64,000 nt of DNA, from contig NZ_CP045417.1 of NCBI RefSeq assembly GCF_009363755.1, positions 1,302,001-1,366,000 on the forward strand, read 5' to 3'. The notes under the pieces are model-generated. The model saw only the letters and a program-made list of their open reading frames with translations. It ran no database searches and was not told the origin of the DNA. The DNA is from Halomonas sp. THAF5a (GTDB lineage Bacteria; Pseudomonadota; Gammaproteobacteria; Pseudomonadales; Halomonadaceae). Made by a program: the position numbers and the translations under genes. Positions 35,075 through 46,557 of the stretch are shown here, piece after piece (positions within the stretch are counted from its first letter, which is position 1; each line of letters starts with the position of its first letter).

Positions 35075-37111
35075 CTAGGGGCCCTGGTCCGCCTGCAGCT
35101 CGGCGGGCGGGATCCGGTCGCTTCCCCAGCTGCGGTGGATGTAGGCCGTGACCCGGTCCAGCTCCTCCTGGGTGATCTTGGCCAGCTCGCCGCGCTCGAG
35201 GGGGTCGTAGTGGTAGATGTAGAGGCGCGAGGCGAACTGCTCGAAGGGCAGCGAGGACTCGCCGAAGCGCTCCCCCTGGTCCGCCGTGCTCACCTTGATG
35301 CCATCGCCCCAGTCCTGGCCGCTGTCGTTGTTGGGGTTGAAGAAGTAGACGCGCATCTCGTCGCTGGGGTCGAGGTTGACCCGCAGGATGGTGATGGCAT
35401 GCCAGCCGATGAAGCGTGCGGCGCTGTCGGTCACCGCGATGCCCGCCGGCTGCGGGTGGATCAGTGGCTGGTTGCCGTTGTAGTAGGGGTGGTAGCTGGC
35501 ATAGAAGTGGCGCAGGAAGTCGTCCAGTTCATGCAGCTGTCCGGTGGCCACGTCGACGTTGATGCGAAACCCGCGTCCGGACCACCAGCCGTGGAACTCC
35601 GGGTTGACCCAGCGGTGGGGGTCGCCCTCGCGTCCGATGCAGCGCCGCCCCATCTCCGCATAGATGCGATCCAGGTGCGGCACCACGATCAGCGAGACCG
35701 GGTCGAGGTCCATGGGCAGCGTCTGGGCGACCCCCGACAGGCTCGCCATGGAGGAGAGCGGCATGCCCTCGAAGTGCATGATGATATCGTCGTCGCGGGC
35801 CGCCCAGGTCACCATCTGCAGCAGGTAGTCCGGGTCGTTGTAGGCCCACATCGACAGCGCCCGGGCCGATTGGCAGGTGGGATTGTTGCCCTGGCCCACG
35901 CCCAGCGGCAGGCCCAGCATGCAGAGTACGCCCTCCAGCAGGCGGGCGCGGGGGGAGACGCTCTCGCCGAAGGCCAGGTTGAGGCGTGCCTGGGACCACT
36001 CCGAGAGGGAGAGCCCCAGCTGGCGCCACATGGCCGGGGCCACCGGCGGCTGGTAGAGGATGCCGCGTTCCAGCATCAGCGCCAGGCCGTAGGCGGCCTG
36101 GGGCGTGGCGGGATAGACCCCGCCGCGGATCAGCGCATGCACCAGCTCGCGATAGCAGAGCAGGCAGTCGCGTCCGGTGGAGGAGAGCCCCAGCGCCTCC
36201 GCCAGCAGGTGGTCGTTGTGGTCCAGCAGGTGGCGCAGCAGGACCGGGTGGTAGGCCGAGACCAGGCCGGTATCGTGCATGGCACGGGCGAAGCCGGTGG
36301 CCTCGCCCTGCAGGGCCGTCGCGTCCATGCTGGAGAGCCGCTCGCGATAGGCCTCCAGCCCGGGGTCCTCACGACAGGCGCGTGTCGGGCCGAACAGCGA
36401 GCTGACCAGGCGGTCGGCGCCCTGGCCGCTGGCCCCGAGGTCGATCTCGGGGTTGGCCTGGCAGATGGCGATCTGGGTGATCATCTGCTTGACCGGTTCC
36501 ACCTGGATGGGGCGCTGCTCGAGGATCCGCCAGATCTCCTCGATCAGGCGGTCGATGATGTGTTCGTAGCCGATGCGCTCGGCCAGGTGGCGAAACAGGT
36601 GACGGGGCACCATGGCCAGCCGCCCCTGGGTCTCGCGCTCGGCCTCGGTGGGAGCGCCGAACAGCAACCAGAGGTTGATGGCCATCGCCTGGGTCAGGTA
36701 GTGGTGCGCCTGTTCCATCGAGACCTGCGGGTGCACGAAGTCACCCTTGGCCACGGCCAGCAGGCGCAGTTCGCTCAGCGCCTCGATCACGACGGTGTTG
36801 GGGTCGGCGCTCTTCAAGGCGTGGGTAGTGAGGGAGGGCACGAGGTATTGGGGGGTCTGCCAGTCGGAGCCGAGGAAGACCCCGGCCTCCTCGAGGGCGC
36901 TCGCGCGCTGCTCGACCCCCTGACACCCGCCTTCCTGGAGCATCACCCGCCGGGCCGTGTCCAGCACCCTGGGCAGCTTGCCGGGCTTGGCGAAGTCGCG
37001 CGCGTCGTGGAGCAGTCCGATGGCCTCATCGAGCTTCTTCAGCAGGCCAGCGAGCTTGTCGCTGGCCGCCGGCGCATCGCTGCTGCTGATCATGTCACGT
37101 GGCGTCGTCAC
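35075..37111 (-). CDS. Unknown 678-aa protein, possible Cys-His-Asn peptidase-like domain
   Basis: I do not recognise the family. There is no signal peptide or membrane span. The N-terminal half (1-390) looks helical and repeat-like. The C-terminal half has C413 in GQGNNPTCQSARALSMWA, H571 in ARFIGWHAITILRVN and N592 in VYFFNPNNDSGQDWG. Their order and context resemble a papain- or transglutaminase-type triad. NPEFHGWWSGRGFRINVD and HPYYNGNQPLIHPQ are other distinctive segments. It starts with GTG, AAGGAG upstream. It follows the ATP-grasp gene by 45 bases on the same strand, so they probably act together. Catalysis is inference from motif spacing. Confidence 0.7.
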   Translation of the reverse strand: MTTPRDMISSSDAPAASDKLAGLLKKLDEAIGLLHDARDFAKPGKLPRVLDTARRVMLQEGGCQGVEQRASALEEAGVFLGSDWQTPQYLVPSLTTHALKSADPNTVVIEALSELRLLAVAKGDFVHPQVSMEQAHHYLTQAMAINLWLLFGAPTEAERETQGRLAMVPRHLFRHLAERIGYEHIIDRLIEEIWRILEQRPIQVEPVKQMITQIAICQANPEIDLGASGQGADRLVSSLFGPTRACREDPGLEAYRERLSSMDATALQGEATGFARAMHDTGLVSAYHPVLLRHLLDHNDHLLAEALGLSSTGRDCLLCYRELVHALIRGGVYPATPQAAYGLALMLERGILYQPPVAPAMWRQLGLSLSEWSQARLNLAFGESVSPRARLLEGVLCMLGLPLGVGQGNNPTCQSARALSMWAYNDPDYLLQMVTWAARDDDIIMHFEGMPLSSMASLSGVAQTLPMDLDPVSLIVVPHLDRIYAEMGRRCIGREGDPHRWVNPEFHGWWSGRGFRINVDVATGQLHELDDFLRHFYASYHPYYNGNQPLIHPQPAGIAVTDSAARFIGWHAITILRVNLDPSDEMRVYFFNPNNDSGQDWGDGIKVSTADQGERFGESSLPFEQFASRLYIYHYDPLERGELAKITQEELDRVTAYIHRSWGSDRIPPAELQADQGP

Positions 37112-37156
37112 GCAGACTCCTTGTCGTCAGGCTGTCACGTCGTCATGACGCCTGCG

Positions 37157-38380
37157 TTAGACATAGAAATCAAGCTCTTCCAGATGCTTGAGCAGTTCCT
37201 TCATGCGCGCGGCCTCGTCGCCCTTGAAGTAGACCAGGCCCCAGTGCGTGCCGAAGGCGGTCCGCTTGGTGACGGTCTCCTCCAGGGGCGGGGTCAGCTC
37301 GTGGGACTCGAAGTAGGGGTCGTCCTCGACCTCCTCGGGGATGTCCAGCTTGCTGACCACGCGGCGGCGCGGGTAGACGCCGAAGCAGCCGGCGTAGCCG
37401 TCGGCATCGACCACTTCCTTCGGGAAGAAGTCGCGCACCTCGTCGTCGGTCGATTTGGGGTCGAAGACCAGCATGCTGGCCTGGTAGGCATTGAAGCCGT
37501 AGACCCGCTCGAGCAGCTCGAAGACCTTGAAGCCCGGCGGGCGATAGGCGACTTCGCCGAAGTACATCTCGCCGTCGTTGGTGACGAAGTACTCGGGGTG
37601 AATCAGGCCGAACTCGATGTCGAAGGCCTTGATCAGCTTCTCGATCTGGGCGGTGATCTGGGGGCGGTACTTCTCCAGCTCCGGCGAGGCCGGCACGAAC
37701 ACCGAGTAGCCCAGGGTCACGTACTCGGAGATGTTGAGGAAGACGATCTTGCCGTTGTGGATCCACGCCTCGACGGCGAATTCCCAGCCGTCCAGGTGCG
37801 ACTCCATCAGCACCGGGAACTCCTCCTCGGGAATGGTATCGACCTCGTCCGGGGTGCGGATCACGCGGTGCCCCAGGCAGCCCGCCTTGTCGAAGGCCTT
37901 GAGGTGGATGGGATCGTTGGGGTCGCCGTCGAGCTTCAGCAGGGTCTGGTTGACCCGCTTCAAGAAGCGGATGACGTCCTCCTTGTCGTGGGCCTCCTCG
38001 AAGATGCCCACGCGGATACCGCCGAGCTGGGCGCGCCGCTTCATCAGCGCCTTATCGCGCAGCAGCAGCGACTGGCCGTAGAGGCGCGGGCTGTCGAGCA
38101 GCACGGAGTTGATGGCGCCGGCCCACTCGACGGTCTCCTCGAACAGCGGGATCGCCACGTCGACGCCCATCTCCTTGAGGGTCTCGGCGATCTCCATGGA
38201 GCGGTCGTTGAGACGCTCGAAGTTCCAAGGCACGTAGGGGATGTCGTGTTTCTGGCAGTACTCTTCCGCCCAATCCGGGGCCACCACGACGTAGCGTCGA
38301 TCGAAGTTCTCGGCGGCTTCGATGGCATTCAGGCTCCAGCCAAGCAGAGCGATATGGCCCTTGTTTGGATCCTTCTTCAT
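37157..38380 (-). CDS. ATP-grasp ligase-like protein
   Basis: A 407-aa protein. An N-terminal Rossmann-like part (HIALLGWSLNAIEAAENFD) is followed by the ATP-grasp fold. Candidate ATP/Mg residues lie in FPVLMESHLDGWEFAVEAW, FGLIHPEYFV and GEMYFGEVAYRPPG. The layout resembles amino-acid or peptide ligases that form an acyl phosphate and then an amide. AGGAGG lies seven bases before the ATG. It is first in an operon with the 678-aa protein. No product or substrate can be named. Confidence 0.8.
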   Translation of the reverse strand: MKKDPNKGHIALLGWSLNAIEAAENFDRRYVVVAPDWAEEYCQKHDIPYVPWNFERLNDRSMEIAETLKEMGVDVAIPLFEETVEWAGAINSVLLDSPRLYGQSLLLRDKALMKRRAQLGGIRVGIFEEAHDKEDVIRFLKRVNQTLLKLDGDPNDPIHLKAFDKAGCLGHRVIRTPDEVDTIPEEEFPVLMESHLDGWEFAVEAWIHNGKIVFLNISEYVTLGYSVFVPASPELEKYRPQITAQIEKLIKAFDIEFGLIHPEYFVTNDGEMYFGEVAYRPPGFKVFELLERVYGFNAYQASMLVFDPKSTDDEVRDFFPKEVVDADGYAGCFGVYPRRRVVSKLDIPEEVEDDPYFESHELTPPLEETVTKRTAFGTHWGLVYFKGDEAARMKELLKHLEELDFYV

Positions 38381-38526
38381 GGTGCGCCTCCTGGGTGTGG
38401 GGAAGAGGTGATGGCACCGCGTTGTCGAGTGCGCCAACGCGGTGCGGCCTACCTCCACCCTACACCAGGGATCGTGCTTTCACATCCCGAGGGCGCTAAC
38501 GCTCGGCCACCGGTGCCGGGTATGCC

Positions 38527-38555
38527 TTGCGGCAGCGGTGCTCGCTTGGTATAGT
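38527..38555 (+). promoter_or_regulatory. Promoter upstream of ffs
   Basis: TTGCGG (38527-38532), a 17-base spacer and TATAGT (38550-38555). Transcription from here would start about 55 bases before the SRP RNA 5' end. Confidence 0.5.
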
Positions 38556-38616
38556 GCGCCCCGCTCGCCAAGTGCTTGACCCGCTTGGCGTTCGGCGTCC
38601 ATGAGACGCTCGTCGT

Positions 38617-38726
38617 GGTGGCCCCGTTGGTCCTCCCGCAACGCTAAACCGCAAACCCCGCCAGGCCCGGAAGGGAGCAACGGTAGTGGTGGACGCGTGT
38701 GCCGGGATGTGGCTTTCGGGGCCGCC
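38617..38726 (+). ncRNA. ffs: Signal recognition particle 4.5S RNA
   Basis: About 110 nt. The ends GGTGGCCCCG (38617-38626) and CGGGGCCGCC (38717-38726) pair throughout, with one U-G. Conserved SRP RNA blocks are present: GTTGGTCCTCCCGCAACGC, the Ffh-binding loop CAGGCCCGGAAGGGAGCA, and GTGTGCCGGGATGTGGCT. It binds Ffh to form SRP. TCCTTTTC follows as a terminator-like end. Confidence 0.95.
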
Positions 38727-38954
38727 TCCTTTTCGGCACCCCTCTCCCTCCTCGTGCCGTCATCGACCGGTGTGATGCCCCTCCCATGATGTGCTGAAGC
38801 CCTTCGCCACCCGTGCGATGCGTGGCCACATGTCTGGCGTTCGGCAGTGCGATGCGCCGTCTCCCGGGTTGCCTCGCTGCCATGCGCCCTCGGTCGGGAA
38901 ACCTATTCGGTCTGTTGCCATCGAAGCCCTAGCCGTTTTCACAAGGAGCGCGAC

Positions 38955-39689
38955 ATGAACGCCAGGAGCATCCTCGAGCAGGTCATGAAACAGGCCGCCG
39001 GCGGCCACAAGGGCACCGGCGGCCTGGACGTCCAGGAGATGGTGAATCGCGTGACGTCTTCTCTCGGCGGCGGTGGTGACTCGCGTAGCGGCGGCGGTGC
39101 CTCCTCGGGCGGCGTCGACATGAAGAGCCTGCTCGGCGGCGGGGCACTCGGCATGCTGATCGGCTCGAAACGCGGTCGAAAGATGGGCGGCAAGGCGCTG
39201 AAGTATGGCGCCATTGCCGGCGTCGGCGTGCTGGCCTGGAAGGCCTGGCAGAACTCGCGCGGCGATGGTGGTGCAGAGCGTGTCGGTGACGAAGCCGCCG
39301 AGGGGCACCCCATGGAACGCCTCGAGGGGGCCTCGCGGGAGCGGCGCAGCCTGGAGCTGCTGCAGGCCGTGATCATGGCGGCGAGAGCCGATGGCCATAT
39401 CGACGAGCGCGAGCGCGCCCTGCTGGCCGAGCAGATCGATGCCATGGGCGCCGACGCCGAGCTCCACGATTGGGTGGAGCGCCAGCTCTCGGCGCCGCTG
39501 GACGCCGAGGCAGTGGCCCGCCAGGCCGACTCGCCCCAGGCGGCGCGGGAGATGTACCTGGTCAGCGTGGCGGTGATCGACGATCAGAACCCCATGGAGC
39601 GCGCCTGGCTCGACCAGCTCGGAAGTGCCCTGGGGCTGGACGAGGGCATGCGCCAGGAACTCGAGCGCCAGGCGCTGTCGGCCGCCTAG
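38955..39689 (+). CDS. DUF533/TerB-like protein
   Basis: A 244-aa protein. Residues ~20-60 are Gly/Ser-rich; LLGGGALGMLIGSKRGRKMGGKALKYGAIAGVGVLAWKAW is the DUF533 (YebE) glycine-rich membrane-like part. A C-terminal TerB-like helical domain contains IMAARADGHIDERERALL and ends VIDDQNPMERAWLDQL. AAGGAG lies seven bases before the ATG. The exact function is unknown; YebE-type proteins are envelope-stress associated. Confidence 0.8.
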   Translation: MNARSILEQVMKQAAGGHKGTGGLDVQEMVNRVTSSLGGGGDSRSGGGASSGGVDMKSLLGGGALGMLIGSKRGRKMGGKALKYGAIAGVGVLAWKAWQNSRGDGGAERVGDEAAEGHPMERLEGASRERRSLELLQAVIMAARADGHIDERERALLAEQIDAMGADAELHDWVERQLSAPLDAEAVARQADSPQAAREMYLVSVAVIDDQNPMERAWLDQLGSALGLDEGMRQELERQALSAA

Positions 39690-39698
39690 GGCGTCGCT

Positions 39699-39923
39699 GC
39701 CGCGATCCCGGGGCTGGCCTTTGGCTTCGGGACGCTGCCGGCGAGCTCCCGGGTGCTGCGGGTCGAGGAGTGGCTGACGACCCAGGCGCGCTGCCTGGAG
39801 CCGAGGGGGCATCCGCTGAGCGGCCGGGAAGAAGTGAGCATCGACGATCTCAAGGACCAGTTCCTGGTGATCGGCAACCAGCCCAACGTGGGCGCCGACC
39901 TGCTGCGCGAGTACCCTGCATGG
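39699..39923 (+). pseudogene. Fragment of a LysR-type effector-binding domain
   Basis: In one frame the DNA reads FGFGTLPASSRVLRVEEWL, then CLEPRGHPLSGREEVSIDDL and QFLVIGNQPNVGAD, the typical middle of a LysR substrate-binding domain. There is no N-terminal HTH, because the DUF533 gene ends just upstream, and no start with a ribosome site. It looks like a leftover of a regulator once placed before the HDAC gene. An intact short gene from a GTG at 39753 is less likely. Confidence 0.5.
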
Positions 39924-39985
39924 TGGCGCCCGGCTCGCCCCGGTGCCCCTTTCTCCTTACCGACCGACGAGGATGCCCGACCGAG

Positions 39986-41017
39986 ATGCTGACCTTCCAC
40001 ACCGAACGGACCAAGCTGCGCCGCGCCCGCACCGAACTGGATGGCGGCCGGATGGTGACCCCCTACGAATGCCCCGAACGCGTCGACCTGGTGCTCAAGC
40101 GCGTGCGCGAGAGCGGCCTGGGCGAAGTGCGTGAGCCGGCCGAGCACGGCCTCGCCCCGGTGCTGGCGATTCACGATGCCGACTATGTCGCCTTCCTCGA
40201 GCGCTGCTGGGCAGACTGGGTGGCCGCCGGCCGCGAGGGCGAGGCGATCGCCTGGGTCTGGCCGACCCGCGCCATGCCGGGTCGCGTCATCCCGGATCAC
40301 ATCGACGGCCGGCTCGGACACTACGCTCTGGGCGCCGACACCTCGATCTGCCAGGGCACCTTCGAGGCGGCCATGGCCAGCAAGGACGTGGCGCTCTCGG
40401 CGGTGGATCATGTGCTGGCGAGCGGCGAGCCGGCCTTCGGCTTGTGCCGCCCGCCCGGCCACCATGCCGCCACCGACCAGTTCGGCGGCTACTGCTTCTT
40501 CAACAATGCCGCCATCGCCGCCCAGCGCGCCCTGGACGTCGGGCGTTCCCGGGTCGCGGTGCTTGATATCGACTTCCATCACGGCAACGGCACCCAGCAG
40601 ATCTTCTACGACCGCGACGACGTGCTCTTCCTCTCGATACACGGCGATCCGCGCCACTGCTTCCCGCATTTCCTCGGTCACGCCGACGAGACCGGCGAAG
40701 GGGCGGGCGAGGGGTTCACCGTCAACTACCCCCTGGCGCCGGGCACCGGCTACGCCGCCTGGGCCGAGGCGCTGGAGGCGGCCAAGGCGCGCATCCTCTC
40801 GGCCGGCTGCGAGCTGCTGGTGGTCTCGCTCGGCGTCGACGCCTTCGAGCACGATCCCATCAGCGCCTTCACGCTCTCGAGCGACGACTTCACCGACGTG
40901 GGGCGTCGGCTGGGACGCCTCGGCCTGCCCACGGTCTTCCTGCTCGAGGGCGGCTACGCGGTGGAGGAGATCGGCATCAACGCGGTCAACGTGCTGAGCG
41001 GATTCGAACGGCCCTGA
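39986..41017 (+). CDS. Histone deacetylase/acetylpolyamine amidohydrolase family
   Basis: A 343-aa zinc-dependent deacetylase. RPPGHHAATDQFGGYCFFNNAA holds the catalytic His pair. Zinc ligands are in VLDIDFHHGNGTQ (Asp, His) and LGVDAFEHDP (second Asp). FLLEGGYAVEEIG is the C-terminal family motif. Bacterial members deacetylate polyamines or other acetyl-amines; the substrate is not determined. An in-frame extension upstream through the LysR fragment is not credible. Confidence 0.88.
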   Translation: MLTFHTERTKLRRARTELDGGRMVTPYECPERVDLVLKRVRESGLGEVREPAEHGLAPVLAIHDADYVAFLERCWADWVAAGREGEAIAWVWPTRAMPGRVIPDHIDGRLGHYALGADTSICQGTFEAAMASKDVALSAVDHVLASGEPAFGLCRPPGHHAATDQFGGYCFFNNAAIAAQRALDVGRSRVAVLDIDFHHGNGTQQIFYDRDDVLFLSIHGDPRHCFPHFLGHADETGEGAGEGFTVNYPLAPGTGYAAWAEALEAAKARILSAGCELLVVSLGVDAFEHDPISAFTLSSDDFTDVGRRLGRLGLPTVFLLEGGYAVEEIGINAVNVLSGFERP

Positions 41018-41211
41018 GTCCCGGTCGACGCGCTCGGCGGCCCGCGCCCGGCTTGGCGTTTACCGGCCTGCGGGCCACACTGGAAGGGCGAGAGCGCCGG
41101 CCACCGAGGATGCAGCATGTGGGATGATCCGGCCGAGCCCGACGGCGTCGAGGCTCGGTCCGCCCCGGTGACCGAGGGCGGCGGTGTCCACCGCAACGGG
41201 GGTGGCTTCGG

Positions 41212-43482
41212 ATGAAGCACGCCCAACGCCGCATCGTCACGCTGGCGACCCTTGGCATCCTCGTCACCGGCGCGCTGGTCGGGCTGGCAACGGCCTGGCC
41301 GCTCTACCAGGGCCATCGCCAGGGGCTCGAGACGGTCACCCTGATGAGCGCCTCGGCCCAGGCGGAGAGTCTCGATCACCTGCTGGCGCGCTATCGGGAC
41401 GTGGCTCGCCAGATCGCCAGTCGCTCCGAACTGCGGCGCCGCCTGGAAGCCTATCTGGAGGACCCTGCCGCGACCGGCGAGGGGCGCGACGCCTTGGCAG
41501 ATGACATGGCGCCGACGCTGGTGGACGCGATGCTGCCCTCCACGGACCTGGTGGGGCTGGTGCGGCGGGACCCGGCGGGCCGGCCACTGGTGACCATCGG
41601 CCGGGTGCCGCCGGCGCGAGCGACCGACGCCACCCGGCCGGCCGACGAGACGCGCCTGGTGGCGGCGCAGGAAGGCCTACTCATCGAGGTGACGACCCCG
41701 GTGCTCTCTCGCGATGGCCAGCGCCTGGGCAGTGACCGGCTCTATTTCGGCGCACGGGGGATCGCCGAGGTGCTCGGCGATCCCGGTCGCTTCGGCGAGG
41801 GGGCCCGTCAGTGGCTGCGGGCGCCGCCTGGTCCGGCGCTGCTGTCGGCGGGGCCCGGTGGCGCGCTGGTCCCGGTCGAGGTCGACGGGCGGCTCGCCGA
41901 GCGCCTGGATAAGGCGCTGACCAGCGGGCGGGTCGAGCTCACGCAGATGCGCCGCGACGAGGAGGGCGACGCGGCGGTGCTGGTGCAGGCGCCACTGGCC
42001 ACCCCGGGCTGGGCGCTGCTGGTGCAGATCCCCGCCCGCGGCCTCTACGGCGTGATCTACCACGAGCTGCTCTGGGCGGCCATCGTGATGCTGGTGCTGA
42101 TGATGCTGGGGGCCCTGGCGACCGCCCGGGTGATCAGCCCGCTGCTGTCGCGCATCACCGATCAGGCCGGTCGCTTGCGTCGCTCGGCCCATTTCGACGC
42201 CTTGACCGGGCTGCCCAATCGCACCTATCTCAACCAGCGCCTCGCCCTGGCACTGGAGCGCGCCGAGGAGGACGGCAGCGCCCTGGCGGTGCTGTTCCTC
42301 GACCTGGACCATTTCAAGGACATCAACGACAGCCTCGGCCACCCGCTGGGCGATCGGCTGCTGCAAGCGGTGGGACGGCGGCTGAGCCGCACCGTGCGCG
42401 ACGAGGACGCCCTGGGCCGCCTGGGAGGGGACGAGTTCGTGCTGATCCTGGAGCACCTGCACGAGCCCGCCGATGCGGGCCGGGTGGCGCAGAAGCTGAT
42501 CGATGCCCTGTTGCAGGCGTTCATCGTCGACCAGCACGAGATCTTCATCGGCGCCTCGATCGGCATCAGCGTCTCGCCCCGCGACGGGCGCGACGCCGGC
42601 GAGCTGATTCAGCGCGCCGATACCGCCATGTACGGGGCCAAGGCGCTCAAGCGCAACACCTGGATGTTCTATACGCCGGCGCTGGCCGAGGCCAGCCGCG
42701 AGCGCTTCACCATGGACACGGGCCTGCGTCGCGCCCTGGAGCGTCAGGAACTGGTGCTGCACTACCAGCCCCAGGCGCGGGTGGAGGGCAGCCGAGTCTT
42801 CGGGGCCGAGGCGCTGGTGCGCTGGACGACCCCGGAGGGCGAGATGATCGGGCCGGGGCGCTTCATCGCCCTGGCGGAAGAGGCCGGGCTGATTCATCTG
42901 ATCGGCCGCTGGGTGCTGGGCGAGGCCTGTCGCCAGGCTCGGGAGTGGGAGCTGGCCGGGCTCCCCCTGCGGGTCGCCGTCAACCTGTCGGGGCTTCAGG
43001 TGGTGCAGGGGGACATCGTCGCCGACGTACGCGAGGCGCTCGAGAAGAGTGGGCTCTCGCCCGAGCGGCTCGAGCTGGAGATCACCGAGGGCTTCGTGAT
43101 CGGCCATGCCGATGAGGGCCTGGAGCGGCTGAACGATCTGCGGCGTCTGGGCGTCGAGCTGGCCGTGGACGACTTCGGTACCGGCTACTCCTCGCTCTCC
43201 TACCTGACCCGCCTGCCGGTGCAGTGCCTCAAGATCGACCGCTCCTTCATCAGCGACGTGCCTGGCGACCCCGACGACGAGACCATCGTCGCCGCCATCC
43301 TCTCGATCGCCGAGCGCCTGGGGCTCGACGTCATCGCCGAGGGCGTGGAGGATGCCACCCAGCTCGAGTTCCTGCGCTCGCTGGGCTGTCCCGCCTATCA
43401 GGGCGACTACCTGAGCCCGCCGCTGACGGCCGCGGAGTTCGCCCGGCGCTGGGGAGCCGAGGGGCTGGCGCGGGAGGCCTGA
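41212..43482 (+). CDS. Membrane GGDEF-EAL cyclic-di-GMP enzyme
   Basis: A 756-aa protein: membrane span at residues ~10-30, a periplasmic sensor (about 35-280), a second span near 287-307, then GGDEF and EAL domains. RLGGDEF is intact, so diguanylate cyclase activity is possible. GAEALVRW, AVDDFGTGYSSLSYL and AEGVED are the EAL/phosphodiesterase residues, also intact. Which activity dominates cannot be read. It stands alone between the HDAC gene and dnaX. Confidence 0.92.
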   Translation: MKHAQRRIVTLATLGILVTGALVGLATAWPLYQGHRQGLETVTLMSASAQAESLDHLLARYRDVARQIASRSELRRRLEAYLEDPAATGEGRDALADDMAPTLVDAMLPSTDLVGLVRRDPAGRPLVTIGRVPPARATDATRPADETRLVAAQEGLLIEVTTPVLSRDGQRLGSDRLYFGARGIAEVLGDPGRFGEGARQWLRAPPGPALLSAGPGGALVPVEVDGRLAERLDKALTSGRVELTQMRRDEEGDAAVLVQAPLATPGWALLVQIPARGLYGVIYHELLWAAIVMLVLMMLGALATARVISPLLSRITDQAGRLRRSAHFDALTGLPNRTYLNQRLALALERAEEDGSALAVLFLDLDHFKDINDSLGHPLGDRLLQAVGRRLSRTVRDEDALGRLGGDEFVLILEHLHEPADAGRVAQKLIDALLQAFIVDQHEIFIGASIGISVSPRDGRDAGELIQRADTAMYGAKALKRNTWMFYTPALAEASRERFTMDTGLRRALERQELVLHYQPQARVEGSRVFGAEALVRWTTPEGEMIGPGRFIALAEEAGLIHLIGRWVLGEACRQAREWELAGLPLRVAVNLSGLQVVQGDIVADVREALEKSGLSPERLELEITEGFVIGHADEGLERLNDLRRLGVELAVDDFGTGYSSLSYLTRLPVQCLKIDRSFISDVPGDPDDETIVAAILSIAERLGLDVIAEGVEDATQLEFLRSLGCPAYQGDYLSPPLTAAEFARRWGAEGLAREA

Positions 43483-43627
43483 GGCCGTGCCGCTTTTCGC
43501 CGGGCGCCGCGGCCGATAGAATGACCGTTTGCCGTCGAGGCACGGGCACGCTCCAGCGAGCCGCCCGGTGGCCCGGCGCCCCCATCACCCAGCTGCTGTT
43601 CGCTTTACCGCAAGGATCCCGCGCTGC

Positions 43628-45529
<1,902 letters not shown>

Positions 45530-45574
45530 GCCGCGCGCCGCGACCGATCACACCAACCACGAGAGGATTTCGCC

Positions 45575-45901
45575 ATGATGAAGGGTGGCATGGGCAACAT
45601 CATGAAGCAGGCCCAGGAGATGCAGGAGAAGATGCAGAAGGCCCAGGAGGAGGTCGCCAAGGCCGAGGTCCTGGGCGAGGCGGGCGCCGGCATGGTCAAG
45701 GTGACCATGAACGGCCGCCACGACGTCAGCAAGGTCGAGCTCGACCCGAGCCTGATGGAGGAGGACAAGGAACTCCTCGAGGACCTGCTGGCGGCCGCCG
45801 TGAACGACGCGGTGCGCAAGGTCGAGGCGGACTCCAAGGCGCGCATGGAGGAGGCCACTGCCGGTCTCAACCTGCCGCCGGGCTTCAAGATGCCGTTCTG
45901 A
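45575..45901 (+). CDS. ybaB: YbaB/EbfC nucleoid-associated protein
   Basis: A 108-aa protein starting [26 protein letters not shown], then [20 protein letters not shown], the standard YbaB fold, and a C-terminal [11 protein letters not shown] small DNA-binding dimer. It lies between dnaX and recR as in most proteobacteria. Confidence 0.95.
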   Translation: MMKGGMGNIMKQAQEMQEKMQKAQEEVAKAEVLGEAGAGMVKVTMNGRHDVSKVELDPSLMEEDKELLEDLLAAAVNDAVRKVEADSKARMEEATAGLNLPPGFKMPF

Positions 45902-45923
45902 ACCAGGCCGAGACGGACCGACC

Positions 45924-46529
45924 ATGAGCTTTTCCCCGCTGATCGAGAGACTGATGGAATCGCTGCGGGTGCTGCCCGGCGTCGGCCCCAAGACCGCCCA
46001 GCGCATGGCCATGCACCTGCTCGAGCGCGACCGTGACGGCGGCCGGCGCCTGGTGGAGGCGATGGACGTGGCGCTCGAGCGGGTCGGCTACTGCCGGCGC
46101 TGCCGGACCCTCACCGAGGAGGAGGTCTGCGGCATCTGCCAGAGCGCACGGCGCGACGAGGCCCTGCTCTGCGTGGTGGAGTCCCCCGCCGACCAGCTGG
46201 CCATCGAGGAAGCCGGCGGCTTTCGCGGCCGCTACTTCGTGCTGCACGGCCACCTCTCGCCACTCGACGGCATCGGCCCCGAGGACATCGGGCTCGACCA
46301 GCTCGAGGCACGGGTCGCCGAGGGGGACGTGGAGGAGGTCGTGCTGGCCACCAACCCCACGGTGGAGGGGGAGGCCACCGCCCACTACATCGCGTCCCAG
46401 CTGGCTCCCCGGGGCGTCACGCTGTCGCGGTTGGCCTATGGCGTGCCCATGGGCGGCGAGCTCGAGTACGTCGACGGTGGTACCCTGAGCCGCGCCTTCA
46501 ACGGCCGCCTGCCCTTCCGGGGCGACTGA
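45924..46529 (+). CDS. recR: Recombination protein RecR
   Basis: A 201-aa protein. The helix-hairpin-helix is in [20 protein letters not shown], a four-Cys zinc finger at [16 protein letters not shown], and the Toprim domain begins [14 protein letters not shown]. It loads RecA with RecFO at gaps. It begins 22 bases after ybaB. Confidence 0.96.
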   Translation: MSFSPLIERLMESLRVLPGVGPKTAQRMAMHLLERDRDGGRRLVEAMDVALERVGYCRRCRTLTEEEVCGICQSARRDEALLCVVESPADQLAIEEAGGFRGRYFVLHGHLSPLDGIGPEDIGLDQLEARVAEGDVEEVVLATNPTVEGEATAHYIASQLAPRGVTLSRLAYGVPMGGELEYVDGGTLSRAFNGRLPFRGD

Positions 46530-46557
46530 GCCCCTTTCCCTGCTGTCGGAACCCTGC

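Noticed and set aside
39470..41017. One long frame running from the DUF533 gene through the LysR fragment into the deacetylase, as a fusion.
   Set aside because: The frame differs from that of the DUF533 gene, the N-terminal part is shadow sequence, and the deacetylase has its own Met at the family's normal N-terminus.
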